NCBI RefSeq assembly: GCF_014650575.1
Contig: NZ_BMVF01000027.1
Location: forward strand, 1 to 64,000
Reading direction: 5' to 3'
Length of the DNA: 64,000 bases
Source: Streptomyces naganishii JCM 4654
Lineage (GTDB): Bacteria; Actinomycetota; Actinomycetes; Streptomycetales; Streptomycetaceae
The notes under the pieces were generated by a model that did not search any database, was not told the DNA's origin, and saw nothing but the letters and a program-made list of their open reading frames with translations. Of the stretch, positions 16,386-24,898 are shown in pieces. The translations under genes were made by a program, and so were the position numbers. The first letter of the stretch is position 1. The number at the start of each line of letters is the position of its first letter.

Positions 16386-17987
16386 TCAGACGGCCTCCGC
16401 CACTTCCGCGTGGGCTACGGCCTCGCTCGCGCCGTCGCCGTCGGTGGGCTTGGCGGCGGACGGGCCGGTGCCCTTGAGCGGCACCTCCTTGACGAAGAGG
16501 GCCGCGACCAGCGCGACCACCGCGACCACCGAGCCCAGCAGGAACGCCGAGTGGGTACCGGCGGACACCGCGTGCTGGTAGGCCTCGCGCGCCACCGCCG
16601 GCAGCTTCTGCAGGCTCTTGGCGTCCAGCTGCGCGGACTTCTCGGTGATCTTGGAGCCGACCGAGCCGGCCCGCTCCGCCATGACGTGCGAGACACGGTT
16701 GTTGAACAGCGCGCCCATGATCGCCACGCCGAAGGACGAGCCGAGCGTGCGGGACAGGGTGGTGGTCGAGGAGGCCACGCCCATGTCCTTCATCTCCACG
16801 CTGTTCTGCGCGACCAGCATGGTGATCTGCATCAGGCAGCCCATGCCCGCGCCGAGCACCGCCATGTAGAGGCCGGAGGTGAGACGGGTGGTGCCGGTGT
16901 CCATCAGGGACAGCAGGTACAACCCGGCGATCATCAGTACGCCGCCGACGATCGGGAAGATCTTGTAGCGGCCGCTGTTGGTGGTGACCCGGCCCGCGAC
17001 CAGCGAGACGACCATCATCGCGCCGAGCATCGGCAGGAGCAGCAGGCCGGAGTTGGTCGCCGAGGCGCCCTGCACCGACTGCTGGTACAGCGGCAGGAAG
17101 AGCACCGCGCCGAACATCACGAAGCCGGTGATGAAGCCGATCAGCGACATCAGGCTGAAGTTGCGGCTGCGGAAGATGTGCAGCGGCACGACCGGCTCGG
17201 CGGCCTTGGTCTGCCAGAACAGGAACCCGACCAGCGCGGCCACGCCGATCGCGATCAGCTCCATGATCCGCGCGGACGTCCAGGCGTACTCCGAGCCGCC
17301 CCAGGTGGTGACGAGCACGATGGCGCTGATGCCGAGGGTGAGCAGCGCCGCGCCCAGGTAGTCGACCCGCGCCTGCGCCCGCTTCTTCGGCAGGTGCAGT
17401 ACGGCGCTGATCGCGGCGAGAGCCACCACGCCGAGCGGCAGGTTGATGTAGAAGGCCCAGCGCCAGCCCCAGTTGTCGGTGATGGTGCCGCCGACCAGCG
17501 GGCCGCCGATCATCGCGAGCGCCATGACGCCGGCGATCATGCCCTGGTACTTGCCGCGCTCCCGGGGCGGGATCAGGTCGCCGATGATGGCCATCACGCC
17601 GACCATCAGACCGCCGGCCCCGAGGCCCTGGACGGCGCGGAAGCCGATCAGCTCGCCCATGTTCTGCGCCATGCCGCTCAGCGCGGAGCCGGCCAGGAAG
17701 ATCACGATCGAGGTCATGAAGGCGCCCTTGCGCCCGTACATGTCGCCGAGCTTGCCCCACAGCGGGGTGGCCGCGGCGGTCGCGAGGGTGTACGCGGTCA
17801 CCACCCAGGACAGGTGCTGGAGGCCGCCGAGTTCACCGACGATGGTCGGCATCGCGGTGCCCACGATCATGTTGTCGAGCATCGCGAGCATCATCGCGAT
17901 CATGAGAGCGAGCAGGACGACCCGCACGCTCCTCGGTTGTTTGCCGGCCGGCACTGGGTCCGTCCCGGTCGTCTCTGTGTCCGCCAT
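16386..17987 (-). CDS. DHA2-family MFS drug:proton antiporter
   Basis: A 533-residue EmrB/QacA-type exporter with 14 predicted membrane helices, exporting hydrophobic drugs or metabolites in exchange for protons. Helix 1 is VRVVLLALMIAMMLAMLDNMIVG with the DHA2-type Asp-Asn; the MFS motif A reads GKLGDMYGRK. Between helices 13 and 14 is an extracytoplasmic Ala/Lys stretch. ATG 17987 has GGGAG just upstream; GTG 17996 is an alternative. A divergent tetR gene and operator palindromes at the promoter indicate drug-inducible repression. Confidence 0.92.
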   Translation of the reverse strand: MADTETTGTDPVPAGKQPRSVRVVLLALMIAMMLAMLDNMIVGTAMPTIVGELGGLQHLSWVVTAYTLATAAATPLWGKLGDMYGRKGAFMTSIVIFLAGSALSGMAQNMGELIGFRAVQGLGAGGLMVGVMAIIGDLIPPRERGKYQGMIAGVMALAMIGGPLVGGTITDNWGWRWAFYINLPLGVVALAAISAVLHLPKKRAQARVDYLGAALLTLGISAIVLVTTWGGSEYAWTSARIMELIAIGVAALVGFLFWQTKAAEPVVPLHIFRSRNFSLMSLIGFITGFVMFGAVLFLPLYQQSVQGASATNSGLLLLPMLGAMMVVSLVAGRVTTNSGRYKIFPIVGGVLMIAGLYLLSLMDTGTTRLTSGLYMAVLGAGMGCLMQITMLVAQNSVEMKDMGVASSTTTLSRTLGSSFGVAIMGALFNNRVSHVMAERAGSVGSKITEKSAQLDAKSLQKLPAVAREAYQHAVSAGTHSAFLLGSVVAVVALVAALFVKEVPLKGTGPSAAKPTDGDGASEAVAHAEVAEAV

Positions 17988-18018
17988 CGCTCCCACTCCC
18001 CCAACTGCTTTCCTACTT

Positions 18019-18036
18019 ACTTGCCGACCGGCAAGT
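18019..18036. promoter_or_regulatory. TetR operator 1, near-perfect 18-bp palindrome
   Basis: ACTTGCCGACCGGCAAGT, eight of nine positions symmetric. It lies just downstream of the predicted exporter transcription start and is the best candidate site for the adjacent TetR protein. Confidence 0.75.
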
Positions 18037-18050
18037 TGACTACACTCTGG

Positions 18051-18080
18051 AAGGTAGAGCGTTTACTAGCCGGGCGTCAA
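18051..18080 (-). promoter_or_regulatory. exporter promoter, -35 TTGACG and -10 TACCTT
   Basis: On the minus strand TTGACG (18080-18075) is separated by 18 bases from TACCTT (18056-18051), a good vegetative-type promoter. Operator 2 overlaps the -35 box. Confidence 0.55.
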
Positions 18081-18082
18081 GT
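18065..18082. promoter_or_regulatory. TetR operator 2, degenerate palindrome
   Basis: ACTAGCCGGGCGTCAAGT aligns with operator 1 at 13 of 18 positions and overlaps the exporter -35 region. Confidence 0.45.
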
Positions 18083-18090
18083 AAGTTTCC

Positions 18091-18112
18091 ACTGGCCTGT
18101 CGGCAGGTAAGT
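18091..18112. promoter_or_regulatory. TetR operator 3 candidate
   Basis: ACTGGCCTGTCGGCAGGTAAGT has a symmetric core CCTG-TCGG-CAGG and the AAGT flank of operator 1. It lies 27 bases before the tetR start, suggesting autorepression. Confidence 0.45.
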
Positions 18113-18138
18113 TTTCTCCGAGCGCGAGGAGTACGAGG

Positions 18139-18735
18139 ATGGGCGGCACCATGGACGGCACCAAGCAGCAGCGCCGCGGAAACACCCGCCAGCGCATCCA
18201 GGACGTCGCGCTCGAACTCTTCGCCGAGCAGGGCTACGAGAAGACCTCCCTGCGGGAGATCGCCGAGCGGCTGGACGTCACGAAAGCGGCGCTCTACTAC
18301 CACTTCAAGACCAAGGAAGAGATCATCGTCAGCCTCTTCGAGGACCTGACGCAGCCGATCGAGGAACTGATCGAGTGGGGCCGCCGTCAGCCGCACACGC
18401 TTGAGACCAAGCAGGAGATCGTCCGCCGCTACGGCCAGGCTCTCGCCGGCGCGGCGCCCCTGTTCCGCTTCATGCAGGAGAACCAGGCGACGGTGCGCGA
18501 GCTGCGCATCGGGGACGCCTTCAAGGACCGCATGGCCGGTCTGCGGGACATCATCATCGACCCGGACGCGAGCCTGACCGACCAGGTCCGCTGCATCAGC
18601 GCCCTGTTCACGCTGCACGCCGGGATGTTCGTGATGCGCGACCTCGAGGGCGACCCCGAGGACAAGCGCAAGGCCGTCCTCGAGGTCGCCATCGACCTGG
18701 TGACCCAGGCCCACCAGGGCAGCCGTACCGCCTGA
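18139..18735 (+). CDS. TetR-family repressor of the divergent exporter
   Basis: The 198-residue regulator has a clear TetR helix-turn-helix (RIQDVALELFAEQGYEKTSLREIAERLDVTKAALYYHFKTKEEII, about 17-61) and a helical ligand domain. It is divergent from the DHA2 exporter with operator-like palindromes in the shared promoter, so it is probably a drug-responsive repressor of both genes. ATG 18139 follows GAGGAG; ATG 18151 is possible. The stop TGA lies in the first unit of an 18-bp repeat that would continue in frame as a collagen-like tail. Confidence 0.92.
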   Translation: MGGTMDGTKQQRRGNTRQRIQDVALELFAEQGYEKTSLREIAERLDVTKAALYYHFKTKEEIIVSLFEDLTQPIEELIEWGRRQPHTLETKQEIVRRYGQALAGAAPLFRFMQENQATVRELRIGDAFKDRMAGLRDIIIDPDASLTDQVRCISALFTLHAGMFVMRDLEGDPEDKRKAVLEVAIDLVTQAHQGSRTA

Positions 18736-18841
18736 GGCGCTCCCGCCGCCCGAGGCGCTCCTGGCGCCCGAGGCGGCCCCGCCGCCCGAGGCGCTCCTGG
18801 CGCCCGAGGCGCTCCTGGCGCCCGAGGCGGCCCCACCGCCC
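18734..18841. repeat. six 18-bp tandem repeats encoding Gly-X-Y triplets after the tetR stop
   Basis: Unit GAGGCGCTCCTGGCGCCC, six degenerate copies. Read in the tetR frame directly after TGA it gives GAPAARGAPGARGGPAARG and on, a collagen-like pattern open to about 19020. The first unit supplies the stop codon itself. Confidence 0.75.
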
Positions 18842-18879
18842 CACCGCCCTGCCGCCCGGCCGGCCGTGCCGCCCTACGA

Positions 18880-18927
18880 CGACGGACCGCCGCCCCGCTG
18901 GTTCGTCAGCGGGGCGGCGGTCCGTCG
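18880..18927. terminator. bidirectional terminator, perfect 21-bp stem
   Basis: Arms 18880-18900 and 18907-18927 are perfectly complementary with a six-base loop GTTCGT. It sits between the convergent tetR and M23 peptidase genes and should stop transcription from both. Confidence 0.85.
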
Positions 18928-18965
18928 CCTGCGTCGCGGGGTGGCCGCGGGGCGTCAGGCCTCGC

Positions 18966-19547
18966 TCAGACCTTCACGCCGTGGGCGTGCAGGAAGGCGA
19001 CCGGGTTCACGGCGGAGCCGTAGTTCGGGGTGGTGCGGATCTCGAAGTGCAGGTGCGGGCCGGTGGTGTTGCCGGTGTTGCCGGACAGGGCTATGTGCTG
19101 ACCGGTGGCGACGACCTGGCCGACCTTCACGTCGATCCGGGAGAGGTGCGCGTACTGCGAGTACGTGCCGTCGCCGTGCTTGATCACGATGGCGTTGCCG
19201 TACGCCGGGCCGTCACCGCCGCCGTTGGGACCGGCCTTGACGACGGTGCCGCCGTGGGCCGCGACGACCTCGGTGCCCACCGGAACGGCGAAGTCCTGGC
19301 CGCTGTGCTTGTGCATCCAGTGGCTGCCGCCCTGGTCGAAGCTGGCGGTCAGGGTGTAGTGCTGCACCGGGTCAACCCAGGCGGCCGCCGACTTGGCGAC
19401 GGCGGCGGTGGGAGCCGCCGCGGTCTCGGCGGCGGACGCTACTCCCGCACCCATGGCGACCGAGACCCCCAGGCCGGCGGCCAGGACGGCGGCGCGGGTA
19501 CGGAGCTTGGTCGTACGGGCGGAACGGGACGTGGCGCGCTGGAACAT
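18966..19547 (-). CDS. secreted M23-family metallopeptidase (LytM type)
   Basis: A secreted cell-wall endopeptidase of 193 residues. An N-terminal signal peptide (RTRAAVLAAGLGVSVAMGAGVASAAE) is followed by a short Ala-rich linker and a LytM domain with the zinc ligands HSGQD (H-x3-D) and HLHFE. The family cleaves peptide cross-bridges in peptidoglycan. No additional wall-binding domain is present. ATG 19547 is chosen for the intact signal peptide. The 5' leader is long, and a large intergenic region separates it from the divergent phosphatase gene. Confidence 0.92.
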   Translation of the reverse strand: MFQRATSRSARTTKLRTRAAVLAAGLGVSVAMGAGVASAAETAAAPTAAVAKSAAAWVDPVQHYTLTASFDQGGSHWMHKHSGQDFAVPVGTEVVAAHGGTVVKAGPNGGGDGPAYGNAIVIKHGDGTYSQYAHLSRIDVKVGQVVATGQHIALSGNTGNTTGPHLHFEIRTTPNYGSAVNPVAFLHAHGVKV

Positions 19548-20005
19548 CGAAACCTCTGGGGGTGGGGGACATGAGAACCACCCGGACGTTTCTGCCTTCA
19601 CCGGGCGGGGCCCCACCTTGGTAACCCCGCCGGACGGCGCCGCTCAAACACCCCCACTACTACGCAAAGCCGTACCACTGGACAGTGTTCTACGTCTCTT
19701 GACGTACCGCTCATTTAGGACAAATCCCCTGTAGAGACCCCATGAGGGCTCATTCTCCCGGGTCATATGTCCGCTTTTTCTACCCCTGTCCGGCACTAAT
19801 CGGCGTAGTAGGGGACGAAACGCCTGTGCGCCATGTCACCGGGAAGCGGGGTGGCGGCCCTTGTGCATGTGACGGACCTCATGTGGCCCGCGTCTCAGCA
19901 CAGTTACCGACAAGTAACCATCCGGCCCCCTTCCCGTCACCCCGCCCGTCCAGCATGCTCACAACAAATCCGCAGCGTCACGAACGCGAGAGGAACCCCC
20001 CACCC
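19548..20005. other. 458-base divergent spacer between M23 peptidase and HAD phosphatase genes
   Basis: No gene is supported. The part nearest the peptidase has GC-rich inverted segments on its coding strand (GGTGGGGCCCCGCC) that could fold in a leader RNA. The middle is unusually AT-rich for this genome. I could not match a known riboswitch or assign promoters with confidence. Confidence 0.4.
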
Positions 20006-20647
20006 ATGACCACAGGCACCTGGACGCGCCGCATCGGCCTGACCGCCGTCGCCACGCTCGCCGCCACGGCACTGACCGTGCCGGTGGGCGCGCAGGCCGC
20101 GTCCACGGACACGGCGGCCACCACGACGGACGCGGCCGCGACGGCGTCCGGGAAGGTCGACTACGGCACCTGGCAGAAGGACTGCCAGGCCGTGATGGAC
20201 CAGGCCCTGCCCTATCTCCAGCAGCGGATCGCCGACGGCGGGGCGGGCGAGAAGCGGGCCATCGTGTTCGACATCGACAACACGACCCTGGAGACCGACT
20301 TCGGCTTCAGCTACCCGCAGCCCGCCAACAAGCCCGTGCTGCGCGTCGCCCAGTACGCCCAGGACCACGGCGTCGCGCTGTTCTTCGTCACGGCCCGCCC
20401 CGGCATCATCGAGGAGCCGACGGAGTACAACCTGAAGCACGACGGCTACCACGTGGACGGTCTCTACGTCCGCGGGCTTTTCGACCTGTTCAGGAACGTC
20501 GCCGACTACAAGACCGCCAAGCGCGCCGCCATCGAGGCCAAGGGCTACACGATCATCGCGAACATCGGCAACAGCGCCACCGACCTCTCGGGCGGCCACG
20601 CGGAGAAGACCTTCAAGCTGCCCGACTACAACGGTCAGCTCTCCTGA
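20006..20647 (+). CDS. secreted HAD-superfamily acid phosphatase (class B-like)
   Basis: The protein of 213 residues has a signal peptide (RRIGLTAVATLAATALTVPVGAQAA) and a HAD phosphatase domain: motif I FDIDNTTLETD (nucleophile Asp), motif II FFVTARPG, and motif IV region IGNSATDL. Similar proteins are extracytoplasmic acid phosphatases for nucleotides or other phosphomonoesters. Start ATG 20006 gives a complete signal peptide; an AGAGGA element lies about 12 bases upstream. It is divergent from the M23 gene and convergent with clpC. Confidence 0.88.
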   Translation: MTTGTWTRRIGLTAVATLAATALTVPVGAQAASTDTAATTTDAAATASGKVDYGTWQKDCQAVMDQALPYLQQRIADGGAGEKRAIVFDIDNTTLETDFGFSYPQPANKPVLRVAQYAQDHGVALFFVTARPGIIEEPTEYNLKHDGYHVDGLYVRGLFDLFRNVADYKTAKRAAIEAKGYTIIANIGNSATDLSGGHAEKTFKLPDYNGQLS

Positions 20648-20671
20648 GGGCCCTCAACCCTCCGGACAGCA

Positions 20672-20717
20672 CGAAGGGGGCTGCCCCGGGACCTGGGTCC
20701 CGGGGCAGCCCCCTTCG
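20672..20717. terminator. bidirectional terminator, perfect 21-bp stem
   Basis: Arms 20672-20692 and 20697-20717, loop CTGG. It lies between the convergent phosphatase and clpC genes, ten bases from the clpC stop codon. Confidence 0.85.
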
Positions 20718-20726
20718 CTCGGCGCC

Positions 20727-23252
20727 TTACGCGTCCTTGCTCAGGTTCGGACCGGCTCCGCCGGCCGCCTGCTCGATCGGCGGGACGTCGGGCAGGGCCG
20801 ACTTCTCCTCACCGCGGAAGGTGAAGGTCTGGGTGTCGCCCTCGCCCTCGGTGTCCACGACCACGATGTGACCGGGACGCAGCTCGCCGAAGAGGATCTT
20901 CTCGGAGAGCGAGTCCTCGATCTCGCGCTGGATCGTCCGGCGCAGCGGCCGGGCGCCCAGGACCGGGTCGTAGCCCTTCTTGGCCAGCAGTTCCTTGGAG
21001 GACTGGGAGAGCTCGATGCCCATGTCCCGGTCCTTCAGGCGCTCGTCCACCTTGCCGATCATCAGGTCGACGATCCGCAGGATGTCCGCCTGCGTGAGCT
21101 GCGGGAAGACCACCACGTCGTCGACGCGGTTGAGGAACTCGGGGCGGAAGTGCTGCTTGAGCTCGTCCGACACCTTGTTCTTCATGCGCTCGTAGTTGGT
21201 CTTCGTGTCACCCGTGGCCGCGAAGCCCAGGTTGAAACCCTTGGAGATGTCCCGGGTGCCGAGGTTGGTCGTCATGATGATGACGGTGTTCTTGAAGTCC
21301 ACGACCCGGCCCTGGGAGTCGGTCAGGCGACCGTCCTCCAGGATCTGCAGCAGCGAGTTGAAGATGTCCGGGTGGGCCTTCTCGACCTCGTCGAACAGGA
21401 CGACCGAGAACGGCTTGCGGCGCACCTTCTCCGTCAGCTGACCGCCCTCCTCGTAGCCCACGTAGCCGGGGGGCGAACCGAAGAGGCGGGAGACCGTGTG
21501 CTTCTCGCTGAACTCCGACATGTCGAGGGAGATCAGCGCGTCCTCGTCGCCGAAGAGGAACTCCGCGAGCGCCTTGGACAGCTCGGTCTTACCGACGCCG
21601 GACGGGCCGGCGAAGATGAACGAGCCACCGGGACGCTTGGGGTCCTTCAGACCCGCGCGGGTGCGGCGGATCGCCTTGGACAGCGCCTTGACGGCGTCGT
21701 CCTGGCCGATGACCCGCTTGTGCAGCTCCTCCTCCATGCGGAGCAGGCGGCTGGACTCCTCCTCGGTCAGCTTGAAGACCGGGATGCCGGTGGCCGTGGC
21801 GAGGACCTCGGCGATCAGCTCGCCGTCGACCTCCGCGACGACGTCCATGTCGCCGGCCTTCCACTCCTTCTCCCGCTTGGCCTTGGCGGCCAGGAGCTGC
21901 TTCTCCTTGTCGCGCAGGGAGGCGGCCTTCTCGAAGTCCTGCGAGTCGATCGCGGACTCCTTGTCCCGGCGCACGGCGGCGATCTTCTCGTCGAACTCGC
22001 GCAGGTCCGGCGGCGCGGTCATCCGGCGGATGCGCATCCGGGAGCCGGCCTCGTCGATCAGGTCGATCGCCTTGTCCGGCAGGAAGCGGTCCGAGATGTA
22101 CCGGTCGGCCAGGGTGGCGGCCTGGACCAGCGCCTCGTCGGTGATGGAGACGCGGTGGTGCGCCTCGTACCGGTCGCGCAGGCCCTTGAGGATCTCGATC
22201 GTGTGCGGCAGGGACGGCTCGGCGACCTGGATGGGCTGGAAGCGGCGCTCGAGGGCCGCGTCCTTCTCCAGGTGCTTGCGGTACTCGTCCAGCGTGGTCG
22301 CACCGATGGTCTGGAGCTCACCGCGGGCCAGCATCGGCTTGAGGATGCTCGCCGCGTCGATGGCGCCCTCGGCGGCGCCCGCACCGACCAGCGTGTGCAG
22401 CTCGTCGATGAACAGGATGATGTCGCCGCGGGTGCGGATCTCCTTGAGCACCTTCTTCAGGCGCTCCTCGAAGTCACCGCGGTAGCGGGAGCCGGCGACC
22501 AGGGCGCCGAGGTCCAGGGTGTAGAGGTGCTTGTCCTTGAGGGTCTCGGGCACCTCGCCCTTGACGATGGCCTGGGCGAGGCCCTCGACGACGGCGGTCT
22601 TGCCGACGCCGGGCTCACCGATCAGCACCGGGTTGTTCTTGGTACGGCGGGAGAGCACCTGCATGACCCGCTCGATCTCCTTCTCGCGCCCGATGACCGG
22701 GTCGAGCTTGGACTCACGAGCGGCCTGGGTGAGGTTCCGGCCGAACTGGTCGAGGACCAGGGACGTCGAGGGGGTGCCCTCGGCAGGGCCGCCGGCGGTG
22801 GCGGTCTCCTTGCCCTGGTAACCGGAGAGCAGCTGGATGACCTGCTGCCGCACCCGGTTCAGATCAGCGCCCAGCTTGACCAGGACCTGGGTGGCGACGC
22901 CCTCGCCCTCACGGATCAGGCCGAGCAGGATGTGCTCCGTGCCGATGTAGTTGTGGCCCAGCTGAAGGGCCTCGCGGAGCGACAGCTCCAGGACCTTCTT
23001 GGCACGGGGAGTGAAGGGGATGTGGCCCGAGGGCGCCTGCTGGCCCTGGCCGATGATCTCCTCCACCTGCTGGCGGACCGCCTCGAGCGAAATCCCGAGG
23101 CTCTCAAGGGCCTTGGCGGCGACACCCTCACCCTCGTGGATCAGGCCCAGGAGGATGTGCTCGGTGCCGATGTAGTTGTGGTTGAGCATCCGGGCTTCTT
23201 CCTGAGCCAGGACGACAACCCGCCGCGCGCGGTCGGTGAACCTCTCGAACAT
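20727..23252 (-). CDS. clpC: ATP-dependent protease unfoldase ClpC
   Basis: This 841-residue AAA+ unfoldase delivers substrates to ClpP. Two Clp_N repeats (residues about 1-70 and 75-145, each with HNYIGTEHILLGLI) lead to AAA1 with Walker A GEPGVGKT at 212-219. A UVR/M-domain coiled coil follows at about 420-465, then AAA2 with GPSGVGKT at 549-556. ISKGFNLGFAA contains the LGF loop that docks to ClpP. The length is normal. GGAGCG precedes the ATG. CCCGCAAGCGGG at 23322-23333 is a palindrome in the upstream region that may be regulatory. Confidence 0.97.
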   Translation of the reverse strand: MFERFTDRARRVVVLAQEEARMLNHNYIGTEHILLGLIHEGEGVAAKALESLGISLEAVRQQVEEIIGQGQQAPSGHIPFTPRAKKVLELSLREALQLGHNYIGTEHILLGLIREGEGVATQVLVKLGADLNRVRQQVIQLLSGYQGKETATAGGPAEGTPSTSLVLDQFGRNLTQAARESKLDPVIGREKEIERVMQVLSRRTKNNPVLIGEPGVGKTAVVEGLAQAIVKGEVPETLKDKHLYTLDLGALVAGSRYRGDFEERLKKVLKEIRTRGDIILFIDELHTLVGAGAAEGAIDAASILKPMLARGELQTIGATTLDEYRKHLEKDAALERRFQPIQVAEPSLPHTIEILKGLRDRYEAHHRVSITDEALVQAATLADRYISDRFLPDKAIDLIDEAGSRMRIRRMTAPPDLREFDEKIAAVRRDKESAIDSQDFEKAASLRDKEKQLLAAKAKREKEWKAGDMDVVAEVDGELIAEVLATATGIPVFKLTEEESSRLLRMEEELHKRVIGQDDAVKALSKAIRRTRAGLKDPKRPGGSFIFAGPSGVGKTELSKALAEFLFGDEDALISLDMSEFSEKHTVSRLFGSPPGYVGYEEGGQLTEKVRRKPFSVVLFDEVEKAHPDIFNSLLQILEDGRLTDSQGRVVDFKNTVIIMTTNLGTRDISKGFNLGFAATGDTKTNYERMKNKVSDELKQHFRPEFLNRVDDVVVFPQLTQADILRIVDLMIGKVDERLKDRDMGIELSQSSKELLAKKGYDPVLGARPLRRTIQREIEDSLSEKILFGELRPGHIVVVDTEGEGDTQTFTFRGEEKSALPDVPPIEQAAGGAGPNLSKDA

Positions 23253-23654
23253 CGTTAATCGCTCCTCAGAGCGGTCAGGCAGTGGGGGGAACTTCCCCTC
23301 CCTGTCCTTCCGCAGCTTAGTCCCGCAAGCGGGGACCGCTCATTCCAACTGCCGACACCGTCGATGGCCTCCTGACCCCGAACGCCGACATCTGCTCCAA
23401 CCCGATGGTGCGAGACGATGTTCCCGCAGGCCAGGCAGTTACCCCAGTCGCCAGTACGCCGATGGCGAACGTGAGACTCCTTTGCCCGGGCACGGTCTGC
23501 GTGTCGCCCCCTCCCACTAGGGATGTCTTACCCGGGCCGACTGACACTCCATGCCGCGCGCCCCCGTTCCCTCCGCTATGGGCGAACAACTTCGCGCTCC
23601 CTCCCGCTTCCGCACGCCCCCCTGTTCGACACAGCGCGCACGCACGAACACACT
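23253..23654. other. 402-base spacer upstream of clpC and the 23.7 kb hypothetical gene
   Basis: The spacer contains the palindrome CCCGCAAGCGGG (23322-23333). Part of it is open in frame with the gene starting at 23655, but codon character is poor and no homology is evident, so I treat it as promoter and leader DNA. In other streptomycetes clpC is activated by ClgR; I do not see a convincing ClgR consensus. Confidence 0.4.
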
Positions 23655-24374
23655 ATGCGTAACCACTTGGCCCCCGGGGCTGTTGCACCAGACATGGCCG
23701 GCAGCCTTCCCACGCTTCCTCTTCCCGTCCCGCTCCCCCGTCTGCCCCTCGGCCCCAGGGACGCGGACGTCCCGGGCGTCCCGGACGACGGCGGGCGGCA
23801 CTGGTACGAGAACGAACTGGGCTGGGCGACGGTGCCCGGCACACCGGTACGACTTGTCGTGGGCCGCCGCTTCGACGTGCTGGACGTGCCGCTGGAGGCG
23901 GGACGGGCGGCGCTGCGCCATCTGGGGCCCGGATCCCCGGTGGCCGTCCAGGCCGACCGGATGCGGCTGCTGGTGGCCGCGGGCAGCGCGGACGAGCTGC
24001 CGGGGCTGCTGGAGTGGCTGGAGTGGGGCGCGCTGGACCTGGACCTGGTCGCGCTGGGCGCGGGCGCGCTGACGGAGGCGCCGCTGCCGCCCCGCACGGA
24101 GCGCGACGGGGCGCGCGGGGTCACGGAAGGCGCGCGCGGTTCACAGGGGGCCGCCGTGTGGCTGCGGCCCCCCGAGCCGGGGTGCGAGGTCGAGGCCTCG
24201 CTGCCGACGCTGTCGGCGCTGGGGTGCCCCGCGGACACCCCCGATCTCGTACGAATCGTGGACACGGCGGCGGCGCACTGCCACCGAATCCGGCTGCGGC
24301 GCGCGTGTGCGCGGCCGCCCGCCTTCCCCCAGGGCCTTCGGCCCGGTGAGCGTCAGCCGTTGGCCTTCTCGTAG
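23655..24374 (+). CDS. conserved hypothetical protein next to lsr2 (SCO3374-like)
   Basis: A 239-residue protein between clpC and lsr2; by position and content it resembles the streptomycete SCO3374 family, recalled rather than searched. A Pro-rich N terminus (TLPLPVPLPRLPLGP) precedes a domain (RHWYENELGWATVPGTPVRLVVGRRFDVLDVP) that vaguely recalls the N-terminal domain of bifunctional primase/polymerases but is too short to be an enzyme. It may be nucleoid or replication related; function unknown. ATG 23655 is tentative and ATG 23694 is possible. The last 22 bases overlap the 3' end of convergent lsr2. Confidence 0.65.
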   Translation: MRNHLAPGAVAPDMAGSLPTLPLPVPLPRLPLGPRDADVPGVPDDGGRHWYENELGWATVPGTPVRLVVGRRFDVLDVPLEAGRAALRHLGPGSPVAVQADRMRLLVAAGSADELPGLLEWLEWGALDLDLVALGAGALTEAPLPPRTERDGARGVTEGARGSQGAAVWLRPPEPGCEVEASLPTLSALGCPADTPDLVRIVDTAAAHCHRIRLRRACARPPAFPQGLRPGERQPLAFS

Positions 24375-24691
24375 GCCTCGCGGATGGACGCGGGGACACG
24401 GCCGCGGTCGTTGACCTCGTAACCGTTCTCTTTCGCCCACGCGCGGATCTGCGCGGTGTCCTGGCTGCCGCCGGAAGAAGCGCGCGACGCCTTTCCTCGG
24501 CCGCCGGAAGCGCGGCCACCGGTACGACGGCCACTCTTGACGTACGGCTCGAGAAGGCCACGGAGCTTGTCCGCATTGGCGGTGGTGAGATCGATCTCGT
24601 ACGTCTTGCCGTCCAGCGCGAACGTCACGGTCTCGTCCGCCTCGCCGCCGTCGAGGTCGTCGACAAGAAGGACCTGAACCTTCTGTGCCAC
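24353..24691 (-). CDS. lsr2: nucleoid-associated protein Lsr2
   Basis: Lsr2 is the actinobacterial H-NS analogue that binds AT-rich DNA in the minor groove and silences foreign and specialised-metabolite genes. The 112-residue protein has the N-terminal dimerisation domain (AQKVQVLLVDDLDGGEADETVTFALDG), a Gly/Arg-rich linker (GGRASGGRGKASRASSGG), and the DNA-binding domain (IRAWAKENGYEVNDRGRVPASIREAYEKA) with the RGR minor-groove motif. GTG 24691 is chosen because AAAGGA sits just upstream; the longer ATG form would translate this ribosome binding site. Confidence 0.97.
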   Translation of the reverse strand: MAQKVQVLLVDDLDGGEADETVTFALDGKTYEIDLTTANADKLRGLLEPYVKSGRRTGGRASGGRGKASRASSGGSQDTAQIRAWAKENGYEVNDRGRVPASIREAYEKANG

Positions 24692-24763
24692 CGGATTTCC
24701 TTTCATCGATAACGTGAGGGCCGGGGTGGTCGGCGTCCGCCGTTTCGCCGTCCCTTGTTATAT

Positions 24764-24777
24764 GCAGTACTGCAGTA
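24764..24777. promoter_or_regulatory. overlapping palindromes upstream of lsr2
   Basis: GCAGTACTGC (24764-24773) and TACTGCAGTA (24768-24777) overlap in an unusually AT-containing stretch 73 bases before lsr2. TACTGCAGTA resembles the TAC...GTA arms of BlaI/MecI operators, and a BlaI-type gene lies 1.2 kb away. Confidence 0.4.
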
Positions 24778-24898
24778 CGTCGGAAAGCAAACCGCTTTTG
24801 CGGGAAAAACACAAACCCCTGGGGAGAGGCCGACCGTCCACCCCGACCGGAAACATGCGCGTTTCGGACATAGGGAACGCGGGCAATGACGATGACGA

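Noticed and set aside
19548..19740. Possible c-di-AMP (ydaO) riboswitch in the leader of the M23 peptidase gene
   Set aside because: Some GGGG and GGTGAA pieces are present, but the conserved 3' block of the class (GACAGCTAACC type) is absent and the length is too short.
20868..23258. 796-codon open frame antisense to clpC
   Set aside because: It is the GC-bias shadow of clpC; low-complexity Leu/Gly/Asp composition and no motif.
23322..23333. ClgR operator upstream of clpC
   Set aside because: The palindrome CCCGCAAGCGGG has arms two bases apart, which does not fit the longer-spaced consensus I recall; kept only as an unassigned palindrome.
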